Below, piece after piece: positions 1 through 7,075 of a stretch of 12,427 bases of DNA. Source of the DNA: Eubacteriales bacterium (GTDB taxonomy: Bacteria > Bacillota > Clostridia > Peptostreptococcales > Anaerovoracaceae). A program made the position numbers and the translations under genes. The DNA lies in contig JAQXNW010000052.1 in NCBI GenBank assembly GCA_029098205.1, positions 1-12,427 on the forward strand, given 5' to 3'. The notes under the pieces are model-generated. The model saw only the letters and a program-made list of their open reading frames with translations, made no database searches and was not told the DNA's origin. Position 1 is the first letter of the stretch; the number at the start of each line of letters is the position of its first letter.

Positions 1-3
1 AAC

Positions 4-9
4 GGAGGT
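4..9 (+). promoter_or_regulatory. Ribosome binding site of sbcD
   Basis: GGAGGT is placed six bases before TTG at 16. It decides the TTG start, because no ATG in frame gives the complete DLH-containing N-terminus. Confidence 0.75.
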
Positions 10-15
10 CGTCCT

Positions 16-1182
16 TTGAAATTCTTTCATCTTTCCGATCTTCATATCGGCTTAAAATTATTTCAGAGAGATCTTTATGAAGATCAGGAATATGTGCTTC
101 GGGAGGTCATAGACTATGTCCGGAAGGAGAATCCGGATGCGTTTCTGATTGCAGGCGATATCTACGATAAGGCGGTGCCGTCGGCGGAATCGGTGACGCT
201 GTTCAACCGTTTCTTTACGGAGCTCGCAGGGGCCGCGCCTTCGCTGGAAATTATGATGATCAGCGGAAATCACGACAGCGCGTCCAGAATTGATTTGTAC
301 CGAGATGTGCTTTCTTCCCGGCATATTCATATGATCGGCCTTCCGCCTAAGTCAAAGGAGGAGCCGATGGCGCGCGTGGCGATGCAGGATGAATACGGGC
401 CGGTAAATTTTTATCTGCTTCCGTTCGTCCGCCCGTCCATGGTGCGGAGCGTCGTGGGAACAGAAGGAGAGACTTTGTCCTATGCAGAAGCGGTCCGCCG
501 GCTGATCAAACGGGAAAATATCAATCCGGAGGAGAGGAACGTATTCGTCAGCCATCAGTTCTATCTTCCGAAAGGGAGAAGCGCAGATCAGATCGAGCGG
601 ATGGATTCGGAAATCCGGACGGTCGGAAACATCGACGAGGTTCCGGCGGATGTGCTTTCGCCGTTTGATTACGCGGCGCTCGGGCATATTCATAAGCCGA
701 TGAAGGTCGGATCGGACAAGTACCGCTACTCAGGGACTCCGATTGCCTGCTCGGTCAGCGAAGCCGGGCAGAAAAAGGGAATCATTGAGGTGGAGCTCGG
801 CGCGAAGGGCGATGTCCGGACAAAGGTTCTTCCGCTTCATCCGCTTCGTGAAATCCGTGTGATTCGGGGCACTCTTTCGGAGGTGCTGACGCAGCCGTCG
901 AACGATTATGTGTCTCTTCGAATTACGGATTCGGAAGGGCAGAGCCCGGAAGATCTGCTGGGCCGGGTTCGGGAAGCGTTCCCTTATCTTCTTGAGATCC
1001 GAAGAGAAGATATCCGGCGTCCGGATTACGAGGCGGAAGAAACGCAGGAGACGGAGAAGCTGAGTACGTATGAACTGATGCAGTTGTTTCTGGGCGGTGA
1101 TCTTACGGAAGAGGAGGACTCGCTGCTTCAGGAGATCGTAAATCACGCGGAGTCCGGAGAGGAGAAGGGAGAGCGGGCATGA
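16..1182 (+). CDS. sbcD: Exonuclease subunit SbcD (Mre11-type nuclease)
   Basis: Nuclease subunit of the SbcCD complex, the bacterial counterpart of Mre11-Rad50, which opens DNA hairpins and processes blocked double-strand ends in the cytoplasm. The 388-aa protein has the metallophosphoesterase motifs in order: DLH (D8, H10), GDIYD (47-51), GNHD (84-87), a lone catalytic-type His at H180 in VSHQ, and GHIH (223-226). These would bind the two Mn ions. Length fits the family (about 370-410 aa). The start is a TTG, chosen because GGAGGT at 4-9 lies six bases upstream and MKFFHLSDLHIG is the standard N-terminus. The acidic C-terminal part (about 275-388) matches the SbcD C-terminal region that contacts SbcC. 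The stop overlaps the sbcC start by four bases (ATGA), so the two are translationally coupled. The promoter lies outside the window. Confidence 0.95.
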   Translation: MKFFHLSDLHIGLKLFQRDLYEDQEYVLREVIDYVRKENPDAFLIAGDIYDKAVPSAESVTLFNRFFTELAGAAPSLEIMMISGNHDSASRIDLYRDVLSSRHIHMIGLPPKSKEEPMARVAMQDEYGPVNFYLLPFVRPSMVRSVVGTEGETLSYAEAVRRLIKRENINPEERNVFVSHQFYLPKGRSADQIERMDSEIRTVGNIDEVPADVLSPFDYAALGHIHKPMKVGSDKYRYSGTPIACSVSEAGQKKGIIEVELGAKGDVRTKVLPLHPLREIRVIRGTLSEVLTQPSNDYVSLRITDSEGQSPEDLLGRVREAFPYLLEIRREDIRRPDYEAEETQETEKLSTYELMQLFLGGDLTEEEDSLLQEIVNHAESGEEKGERA

Positions 1183-4100
1183 AGCCGATTCGTCTTATAA
1201 TGGAAGCATTCGGTTCCTACGGACAAAGAACAGTCATTGATTTTACAGAGCCGAATCAAAACTTGTTCCTCGTGACGGGGGACACCGGGGCGGGGAAAAC
1301 GACGATTTTCGACGCGGTTGTATTCGCGCTGTATGGAGGCGTCAGCGGATCGGAAAGCGGGAAAACGGACGGATCGAATTTACAGAGCCAATTTGCGGAC
1401 CCTGGCGTAAAGCCGTTTGCCGAGCTTGTTTTTTCGGAAGGCAGTGCGGGCGGAGGGGATACTATCTATACGGTATACCGGCAGCCGCGCTATCTCCGCC
1501 CGAAGAAGCGGGGACAGGAGGGGCTTCGTGAAGAGAAAGAGAAGGTATCTCTGACGCTTCCCGATGGAACGGAGTTCCCGGAGAAACTGGCGGAGACGAA
1601 TCGAAAAATCGAGGAGATCGTCGGTCTTTCCCGAGAACAGTTTCTGCAGGTAGGAATGATTGCGCAGGGTGAATTCATGCGGATGCTCCGGGCGGAGTCA
1701 AAAGAGAAAAAGGAGATCTTTCGAAAATTGTTCGGAACCTCGGTATTCCAGAAGGTGACAGACGAACTGAGAGAGCGGAAGAAGGAAGCGGAGGACAAAC
1801 TTGCGCAGAGGAACATAGAGCTTCGGTCGGAGGCCGGGCATCTTCGGATTCGCGAATCGCTGATAGACGATGAACCGGAATTTCCGGAAGATCTTCCGGC
1901 ATTGATCCGGCGCGTGCAGCAGTCCGATGGAGCCAACCCTTCGGATTTTGAGAAACTTTCGGAAGCGCTTCCCATCCTCCATAAAGCGATGGCGCGGAAA
2001 ATCAAAGAGCAGGCGGAGTCTGTCCGGCTGCTCCAGGAGAAGCAGAAAGCGGCGCGGGACGCCTATGTCCAGGGCAGGGATCTGGAAGGCAGGTTTCTGG
2101 AATTGGAAAACTGCGTGCGGAATTACCAGGCGCTTCGCTTGAAATTTGATGGAATGACACAGAAGAGAGATCGGCTGGAGAAAGCGGACGCGGCGTGGGA
2201 AATCCAGGCAGAATACCGGAGCTGGAACGATGAGGATCAGGAAATCCGGAAATACGAACAAGCGCTGGAAGAGACAAAGCGGAAAATTCCTCCGTGCAGG
2301 GAGAAGGTGAATGCCTGCTCGAATGCTTCGGAAGAGGCGAAGAAGCGGAAAGAGAAAGCGGATTCCGTTTATTCAGAGCAGAAGAAAAGTTTCGAACAGT
2401 CGCAGCAGCTTTTTGCGGAATTAAGGGCGGAAAAAACGAAAATTGACAGTTTGAGCCGGACGCGGACCGAAAAGGAAGAGGCATTCCGGCGTATGAAAGG
2501 CGCGTACGCGGATTTTGAAGCCGAAGAACGCCAGAAGAACGAAACGGTGCGCGCTTTGTCCGGAGCAGGCGCGAAGGCGGTTTCGCTGGATATGAAAATT
2601 CAGCGGGTGGAGGAGCTGCAGGAAGAGGCGTCGAATATTCTCCGTCTGAACGAAGAATATACCGAAGTAAGGGAAAGAGAAAGAAACGCGAAGGAGGCGT
2701 ATCGGAAAGCCGCGGAACAGTTTTCTTCGAAGGATGATCAGCATCGGCGTCTTATGCGGATGTATCTGGATGCGCAGGCGGGCATACTGGCAAGAGGTCT
2801 CCGCCCGGGAGTGCCCTGCCCGGTCTGCGGCTCCATTTCGCATCCTTCGCCGCATATCCTGGAAAAAGAGGTTTCGGAGATAACACAGGAATCTCTGGAG
2901 CGGCTTTCGAAGGAGGCCTCTGCTCTTGATAAAGCGCAGCAGGAAGCTTCGAAAACGGCGCTTCGGCTGCGGACGGATCGGGAGCAGAGAGAAGAAACTC
3001 TTCGTGACAGGACCGGGAAATTCCGGAAGGATCTGACGGACTTCGGAGTGGATCCATGCAAAGGCAGTGAAGCGCTGGCGGAAAAGAAGAGCGTGCTTCA
3101 GAAAGAGAAGGTGCTTGCGGAGAAAGAGCGGAGAGAGTGGGATGCGGCTCGGGAATTTTTGGAAAAATCCGAAGAACGGAAGGCGGCGCTGAGAAGCGCG
3201 GAGGAGGAAGCGGGAAAAGCCAGGGAAGAGGCCGGGAACGCGCTTTCGAAAGAGATCGGAGCTCTTCGGAAGCTGGAAGAGAAAAAAGAGTTTCCTTCAG
3301 AGGATGCAGCGAGGAAAGCTTTGTCGGAGGCCGAGAGCCGGAAGGAATCGGCGGACAGGAGCGCAAAGGACGCAGGCGATGCGCTGCAGAAGGCCAGCAA
3401 GAGACTGACCGAACTTTTTACGCTGGAAACGCAGTATACAAGTCTTCTTCCGGATATGCGGGAAGAAAGGGAAAAACGCCGCCGCAAATACGAATCGGTT
3501 CGGGCGAAAAAGGGCCTTTCAGAAGAAGAGTGGGTGAAGTCTGTGAAAGAAACACCGAGATCGGTTCTTAAGTCGCTTCGGAAAGAGGTGCAGGATTACC
3601 GGGAACAGTGGCAGGCAGCGCAGGCATCGCTTCGTTTAGCGAAGAAAGCGGTCGCAGGCCGCGAGAAGCCCGATGTGCCGAAGCTGAAAGAGAAATCCGA
3701 CCGGCTGGAAGGAATATGGGGTGAAGCCAGAAAGACTCTGGATGGCCTTCGTAGTGACGATGCGCAGAATGAAGAAACCCGGAAAAATTACGAACGGATT
3801 TTGGAAACCCGAAAGATGGCTTCGGAGCAGGCGGTTATGGTTGCGGGTCTTTATCAGCGGCTGTCCGGACAGGTGACCGGCGGGCGGATGGATCTGGAGA
3901 CATTTGCGCAGCGGTATTATCTGGAGCGGATTCTTCGTGCGTCGAACCGGAGACTTCTGGATATGACGGACGGGGAGTATGAATTCCGAATGGTCCCGGC
4001 AGCGGAAGCGGGAAAAGGGAAGAACCGTGGACTGGATCTTCTGGTATTTTCGCATCTGACCGGGAAGAAACGGGAAATCGGCACTCTTTCCGGAGGAGAG

Positions 4101-4379
4101 TCATTCATGGCGGCTTTGTCGCTGGCACTCGGGATGGCGGATCAAATTCAGGAATCCGCAGCGGGCATTCATCTCGATATGATGTTTATCGACGAAGGAT
4201 TCGGATCGCTGGACGATCATTCGAGAGAGCAGGCCGTACGGGTGCTGCAGCGGATGGCGGGGAAGGAACGGCTGATCGGAATTATTTCTCATGTCAGCGA
4301 ATTGAAACAGGAAATCGAGGATCAGCTGATCGTGACAAAGGATGACGCGGGAAGCCACGTAAGATGGCAGATCAGCTGA
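1179..4379 (+). CDS. sbcC: Exonuclease subunit SbcC (Rad50/SMC-type ATPase)
   Basis: ATPase and DNA-tethering subunit of SbcCD. The 1066-aa protein has the split ABC ATPase of the Rad50/SMC class. The Walker A GDTGAGKT is at 34-41 and the Q-loop Gln in GMIAQGEF is near 163. Two long charged coiled-coil arms (about 180-520 and 570-890) flank the zinc-hook CPVC at 547-550. The C-terminal lobe holds the signature LSGGES (970-975), Walker B LDMMFIDE (999-1006) and the D-loop GSLD (1009-1012). All catalytic elements are present and length is normal (about 1,050 aa), so it should be functional. The zinc hook sits near the middle, as expected for dimerisation of two Rad50-like arms. It starts at the ATG within the sbcD stop. 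Downstream is a GATC-rich hairpin without a clear T-tract, so the operon end is not well defined. Confidence 0.96.
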   Translation: MKPIRLIMEAFGSYGQRTVIDFTEPNQNLFLVTGDTGAGKTTIFDAVVFALYGGVSGSESGKTDGSNLQSQFADPGVKPFAELVFSEGSAGGGDTIYTVYRQPRYLRPKKRGQEGLREEKEKVSLTLPDGTEFPEKLAETNRKIEEIVGLSREQFLQVGMIAQGEFMRMLRAESKEKKEIFRKLFGTSVFQKVTDELRERKKEAEDKLAQRNIELRSEAGHLRIRESLIDDEPEFPEDLPALIRRVQQSDGANPSDFEKLSEALPILHKAMARKIKEQAESVRLLQEKQKAARDAYVQGRDLEGRFLELENCVRNYQALRLKFDGMTQKRDRLEKADAAWEIQAEYRSWNDEDQEIRKYEQALEETKRKIPPCREKVNACSNASEEAKKRKEKADSVYSEQKKSFEQSQQLFAELRAEKTKIDSLSRTRTEKEEAFRRMKGAYADFEAEERQKNETVRALSGAGAKAVSLDMKIQRVEELQEEASNILRLNEEYTEVRERERNAKEAYRKAAEQFSSKDDQHRRLMRMYLDAQAGILARGLRPGVPCPVCGSISHPSPHILEKEVSEITQESLERLSKEASALDKAQQEASKTALRLRTDREQREETLRDRTGKFRKDLTDFGVDPCKGSEALAEKKSVLQKEKVLAEKERREWDAAREFLEKSEERKAALRSAEEEAGKAREEAGNALSKEIGALRKLEEKKEFPSEDAARKALSEAESRKESADRSAKDAGDALQKASKRLTELFTLETQYTSLLPDMREEREKRRRKYESVRAKKGLSEEEWVKSVKETPRSVLKSLRKEVQDYREQWQAAQASLRLAKKAVAGREKPDVPKLKEKSDRLEGIWGEARKTLDGLRSDDAQNEETRKNYERILETRKMASEQAVMVAGLYQRLSGQVTGGRMDLETFAQRYYLERILRASNRRLLDMTDGEYEFRMVPAAEAGKGKNRGLDLLVFSHLTGKKREIGTLSGGESFMAALSLALGMADQIQESAAGIHLDMMFIDEGFGSLDDHSREQAVRVLQRMAGKERLIGIISHVSELKQEIEDQLIVTKDDAGSHVRWQIS

Positions 4380-4412
4380 TTGAGCCGGCACCCTCCAGTG
4401 GGGGAAGCTTTG

Positions 4413-4431
4413 CCTGATCTTGCCGATCAGG
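4413..4431 (+). other. Hairpin downstream of sbcC
   Basis: CCTGATC and GATCAGG form a perfect 7-bp stem with loop TTGCC, 33 bases after the sbcC stop. No T-tract follows, so it may be a weak terminator or an mRNA 3'-end stabiliser rather than a strong intrinsic terminator. A poor promoter candidate for ridA (TTGCCG at 4420-4425, 17-base spacer, TACTAT at 4443-4448) overlaps its loop; I rate that promoter as weak. Confidence 0.4.
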
Positions 4432-4522
4432 GCGAATTGTGTTACTATTAAGAAAGTGAATTACAGTAGTGAAAGCACTGAATTTGTGTGACAGTGAAAC
4501 AGTTAAAACGGAGGGAAACATT

Positions 4523-4891
4523 ATGAAGGCGATTGCTACAGACAAGGCACCGGCAGCGCTCGGTCCTTATACACAGGCGTATGAGAATAACGGAACATTG
4601 ATGGCTTCCGGTCAAATCGGCATCAACCCGGCAACGGGAAAGCTTCCGGCGACAGTTGCGGAGCAGGCGGAGCAGGCTTGCAAGAACGTTGCTGCGATTC
4701 TGGAAGAGGCTGGCTATACATTTGACAACGTAATCAAGACAACCTGCTTCCTGGCGGACATCGCTGATTTCGGCGCATTCAATGAAGTATATGGAAAGTA
4801 CTTCACATCCAAGCCGGCTAGAAGCTGCGTTGCAGTAAAGGATATCCCGGCAGGCGCGCTGTGCGAGATCGAGATTACAGCGGTTAAGTAA
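4523..4891 (+). CDS. ridA: RidA family reactive enamine/imine deaminase
   Basis: RidA (YjgF/YER057c/UK114) hydrolyses reactive 2-aminoacrylate and related enamines formed by PLP enzymes, releasing ammonia and the 2-keto acid. The 122-aa product has the family hallmarks: GPYTQA at 14-19, SGQIGINPATG at 29-39, the substrate-carboxylate Arg (R100) and nearby Cys (C102) in PARSCVAVKDIPAGALCEIE, and the conserved Glu (E115). Length is typical for the trimeric enzyme. The open frame extends back to 4469, but ATG 4523 is chosen because ACGGAGGGA lies seven bases upstream and MKAI begins the conserved fold. The gene stands alone between the sbcC 3' end and its own terminator. Its codon choice looks more optimised than that of sbcC, which would fit high expression. 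Confidence 0.93.
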   Translation: MKAIATDKAPAALGPYTQAYENNGTLMASGQIGINPATGKLPATVAEQAEQACKNVAAILEEAGYTFDNVIKTTCFLADIADFGAFNEVYGKYFTSKPARSCVAVKDIPAGALCEIEITAVK

Positions 4892-4917
4892 GCATCGCTG
4901 CTTCTGTGAATGAATGA

Positions 4918-4950
4918 CGGGCGTCTTTTGGCGTCCGCTTTTTTATTTTT
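4918..4950 (+). terminator. Rho-independent terminator after ridA
   Basis: An 8-bp stem (4918-4925 with 4930-4937, including two G-U pairs), a TTTT loop and T6-A-T5 at 4939-4950, 27 bases past the ridA stop. This makes ridA a separate 3' end from the following gene. Confidence 0.88.
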
Positions 4951-4983
4951 GTGCGCCCGGATGCGTACATTTTTACCGGTGTG

Positions 4984-5021
4984 AGAGGACGGCGGCCAGG
5001 CACCGCCGCACCGCCTCCTCT
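4984..5021 (+). other. GC-rich imperfect hairpin before the GNAT gene
   Basis: AGAGGA/TCCTCT (4984-4989 with 5016-5021) encloses CGGCGG/CCGCCG (4990-4995 with 5003-5008), with a 7-base loop and a 7-base bulge on the 3' side (5009-5015). GGATTTTT follows. It lies in the 190-base gap between ridA and the next gene, and could be an mRNA leader structure or a second, weaker terminator. No function can be assigned. Confidence 0.45.
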
Positions 5022-5081
5022 GGATTTTTCCGGTATGCAGATTTTGGAATTTGGTTGGAATATGGGGCTTAGGAGACGTCA

Positions 5082-6002
5082 ATGAATATCCATGCGCTTA
5101 GGAAACAGGAGGAACCGGATTTTATCCGGATCTGGCAGGAATGCTTCGGGGATTCCGAGGAAGTCATCCGGGAGTTTTTGTCTTATTTTAAAAATACGCT
5201 TCGCCTGTTTGTTTTGGAGGATGAGGGTCGTATCTGTGCTTCGCTTTCACAGTTTCGAATGGGAAGCTGGATTTCTGGGAGCGGTCTTGAATCCGGCCCC
5301 GATGTCCTTGTCAGCTACGCGATCGGGACAGAAGGCGCCTCCCGAGGCAGGGGCTATGGTTCTGCGATCACCGCTTTTGCCAGAGACAGAGCGGTGGAAG
5401 AGGGAAACGTCAGTCTGCTTTGTCCGGCGAATCAGGGACTTGTTGATTTTTACAGACCGCTCGGGTATCAGACGATATTCCGGATGAACGAAGGATTTCT
5501 GGATTTGAAAGAAAAGGCGAATGCAGGGAAAAGTCAGAAAAATTCTTTTGCTGCATCCGGATTCCGGAATATTCCCGGTGCTTTCTATTGCTCGATGCGG
5601 GAACGGTTTCTTCAGGGAAGAGTGCATATTTCACTTTCAGAAGATGCCGTCCGTGCCATTACGGAGTGCGCGCCTCCGGAGGGGGCGTTCTGGATTTCAT
5701 CGGATGATTCGGTTATTTTCGCGGCAGAGGCCGGGGAGGATCCGGAAGAGTATCGGATTCTGGAATGCCTCACGAGGAACGGCAGCGTATGCGGAAGGCC
5801 GCGCCTTATAGAGATTCTTCAGGGATCGGGGCGGAGTGCTCTTCGCTTTCGGGTTCCGCTTAACGAAGCGGACGGAGCAGAGAATCAGGGTCTTGTGCAG
5901 GCGATGGCCGTGCTTCCGGAAGGGCTCATAATGCCGGATTCTCCAGAGGACTGCATTTCAGGGGAACGGAAGCTGCCTTGGTTTGGATTCCCGTTTGAAT
6001 AA
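5082..6002 (+). CDS. GNAT-family N-acetyltransferase with an unassigned C-terminal domain
   Basis: A 306-aa protein whose N-terminal half (about 1-135) is a GNAT fold. The acetyl-CoA pyrophosphate loop is RGRGYG at 88-93 (pattern R-x-x-G-x-G), followed by helix SAITAFARD and the typical motif near the end, FYRPLGYQ (123-130). The opening segment (KQEEPDFIRIWQECFGDSEEVIREFLSYF) resembles GNAT proteins common in Clostridia. The C-terminal half (about 150-306) has no motif I recognise. It could be a substrate-binding or oligomerisation domain as in Eis-like two-domain GNATs, but this is a guess. Substrate unknown. AGGAGA at 5071-5076 precedes ATG 5082 by five bases. The gene has its own strong terminator and appears to be monocistronic. 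Confidence 0.8.
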   Translation: MNIHALRKQEEPDFIRIWQECFGDSEEVIREFLSYFKNTLRLFVLEDEGRICASLSQFRMGSWISGSGLESGPDVLVSYAIGTEGASRGRGYGSAITAFARDRAVEEGNVSLLCPANQGLVDFYRPLGYQTIFRMNEGFLDLKEKANAGKSQKNSFAASGFRNIPGAFYCSMRERFLQGRVHISLSEDAVRAITECAPPEGAFWISSDDSVIFAAEAGEDPEEYRILECLTRNGSVCGRPRLIEILQGSGRSALRFRVPLNEADGAENQGLVQAMAVLPEGLIMPDSPEDCISGERKLPWFGFPFE

Positions 6003-6030
6003 ATTCGGCAGTGAATATATGATGTGAAAA

Positions 6031-6070
6031 GTCATGTAAGAGCATAGCGCTCCTGCATGGCTTTTTTATT
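6031..6070 (+). terminator. Rho-independent terminator after the GNAT gene (copy A of a repeated terminator)
   Basis: A 13-bp stem with one mismatch (6031-6043 with 6049-6061), loop ATAGC and T6-A-TT. The 30 bases at 6033-6062 match 9247-9276 at 26 positions, so this terminator recurs in the window. Confidence 0.9.
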
Positions 6071-6117
6071 GTCGCGTCCGGATGAAGAACGCCGTGAAAA
6101 TTTTTAAAAAAGTTTTA

Positions 6118-6138
6118 ATGTAACTGTTGACATTACAT
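6118..6138 (+). promoter_or_regulatory. Operator-like dyad 1 upstream of the NmrA-like gene
   Basis: ATGTAA-N9-TTACAT. It has the same TGTAA-N9-TTACA layout as the dyad at 6157-6183; the two centres are 42 bases apart. This copy covers the predicted -35 box, so a bound protein would block RNA polymerase. The regulator is not in the window. Confidence 0.65.
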
Positions 6139-6155
6139 CGCAGCAGTGCTAAATT
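6127..6155 (+). promoter_or_regulatory. Sigma-A-type promoter of the NmrA-like gene
   Basis: A perfect -35 TTGACA at 6127-6132, a 17-base spacer, and a -10 TAAATT at 6150-6155 (4 of 6 consensus). Transcription would begin near 6162, inside dyad 2. Confidence 0.65.
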
Positions 6156-6156
6156 A

Positions 6157-6183
6157 TTATTGTAATCGATAAGATTACAATAA
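6157..6183 (+). promoter_or_regulatory. Operator-like dyad 2 upstream of the NmrA-like gene
   Basis: Perfect 11-bp arms, TTATTGTAATC (6157-6167) and GATTACAATAA (6173-6183), around a 5-base centre GATAA. This contains TGTAA-N9-TTACA as in dyad 1. It covers the predicted transcription start. An RNA hairpin is formally possible, but no T-tract follows, so a DNA operator for a dimeric regulator is the better reading. Confidence 0.75.
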
Positions 6184-6226
6184 AGACACGGACAAATCAA
6201 GATAACTACTTATAGGAGGATTCAAA

Positions 6227-6856
6227 ATGAAAATCGCAGTAGTAGCAGCAAATGGAAAAGAAGGAAAACTTATTGTTAAGGAAGCCGTAGAGAGAGGCAT
6301 CGATGTAACAGCTGTTGTACGGTCGGAAAATAAAACGGCTGCGGAGAAGGTGATCCGGAAGGATCTCTTTGATCTGACCGCAGAAGATCTTAAGGGATTT
6401 GACGCAGTGATAGACGCCTTTGGCGCATGGACGGAGGAAACACTGCCGCAGCACAGCACGTCGCTGGCGCACCTCTGTGACATCCTTTCAGGGTCGGATA
6501 CCAGACTGTTGGTCGTTGGAGGCGCCGGAAGCCTGTACGTGGATCCTTCGCATACCACCTGCGTTTCTGACGGACCGGATTTCCCGGATGCATTTAAGCC
6601 GCTGGCCGCAGCGATGGCAAAGGCTCTGGGAGAGCTTCGCAAGAGAAGCGACGTAAAGTGGACCTATATCAGCCCTGCAGCTGATTTTCAGGCGGATGGA
6701 GAGAGGACCGGCGGTTACCTTCTGGGAGGCGAGGAGCTGAAGCTGAACGAAAGAGGAGAGTCGATCATCTCCTATGCAGATTATGCCATCGCCATGGTTG
6801 ACGAGATCGAAAAAGGAAATCACATTCAGCAGAGAATCAGTGCAGTCAGAAAATAA
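6227..6856 (+). CDS. NAD(P)H-binding oxidoreductase, NmrA/YwnB-like
   Basis: A 209-aa protein of the atypical short-chain dehydrogenase type (NAD(P)H-binding, NmrA-like). The N-terminal strand-turn-helix MKIAVVAANGKEGKLIVKEA carries a glycine-rich nucleotide loop (A7 to G13, G10 and G13 kept), followed by strand 2 TAVVRSENK, whose Arg (R32) could hold the NADP phosphate. Strand 4 is LLVVGGAGSLY (94-104), the usual mark of this family, and TYISPAADF opens the C-terminal part. No Tyr-x-x-x-Lys pair is apparent, as expected for NmrA-like members, so activity is uncertain: a quinone or flavin reductase or a redox sensor are both possible. AGGAGGA at 6214-6220 gives an excellent ribosome site. Two dyads at the promoter imply tight regulation, and such genes are often induced by electrophiles, but the inducer here is unknown. 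It is a single-gene unit ended by a terminator. Confidence 0.8.
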   Translation: MKIAVVAANGKEGKLIVKEAVERGIDVTAVVRSENKTAAEKVIRKDLFDLTAEDLKGFDAVIDAFGAWTEETLPQHSTSLAHLCDILSGSDTRLLVVGGAGSLYVDPSHTTCVSDGPDFPDAFKPLAAAMAKALGELRKRSDVKWTYISPAADFQADGERTGGYLLGGEELKLNERGESIISYADYAIAMVDEIEKGNHIQQRISAVRK

Positions 6857-6880
6857 AGAATGAAATCCATTTCACAGCAG

Positions 6881-6906
6881 GCGCTCCGAAAGGGGGCGCT
6901 TTTTTT
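6881..6906 (+). terminator. Rho-independent terminator after the NmrA-like gene
   Basis: A 7-bp stem GCGCTCC/GGGGCGC (one G-U), loop GAAAG and a 7-base T-run from 6900, 24 bases after the stop. Confidence 0.88.
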
Positions 6907-6974
6907 GCGCAGGGAATCCTGTACGGCGGATCCTTACGGAGAAACATGGCGGTAAATATTTTTAATATAAGTTA

Positions 6975-7003
6975 TTGACAGCGAACGCATTCGGGTATAG
7001 AGT
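6975..7003 (+). promoter_or_regulatory. Promoter of the HMA-domain gene
   Basis: -35 TTGACA at 6975-6980, a 17-base spacer, and -10 TAGAGT at 6998-7003 (4 of 6). An overlapping TATAGA at 6996-7001 would give a 15-base spacer. Predicted start is near 7010, just upstream of the dyad at 7024-7038. Confidence 0.55.
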
Positions 7004-7023
7004 ATTAAGCACAGAGAAGGGAA

Positions 7024-7038
7024 TACCCCATATGGGTA
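7024..7038 (+). promoter_or_regulatory. CsoR/RcnR-like operator in the leader of the HMA gene
   Basis: TACCC-CATAT-GGGTA, a 15-base dyad with short G/C tracts flanked by A/T. This resembles sites bound by CsoR-family copper, nickel or persulfide sensors. It lies about 14-28 bases after the predicted start, a repressing position. A further GGGTAT half-site at 6993-6998 lies inside the promoter and is the inverse of ATACCC at 7023-7028. No CsoR gene is present in the window, so assignment rests on motif resemblance and on the metal-binding product. Confidence 0.55.
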
Positions 7039-7075
7039 ATTTGATTAGAGAAGTTTTTATTAGGAAGGTTATCAT

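Noticed and set aside
1490..3487. Several long minus-strand frames (up to about 200 codons) opposite sbcC
   Set aside because: They arise from the Glu/Lys/Arg-rich coiled-coil codons read backwards (Ser/Phe/Leu-rich shadows) and carry no domain.
4469..4522. Upstream extension of ridA starting at ATG 4469-4471
   Set aside because: The added 18 residues are not part of the RidA fold, and the strong ribosome site belongs to ATG 4523.
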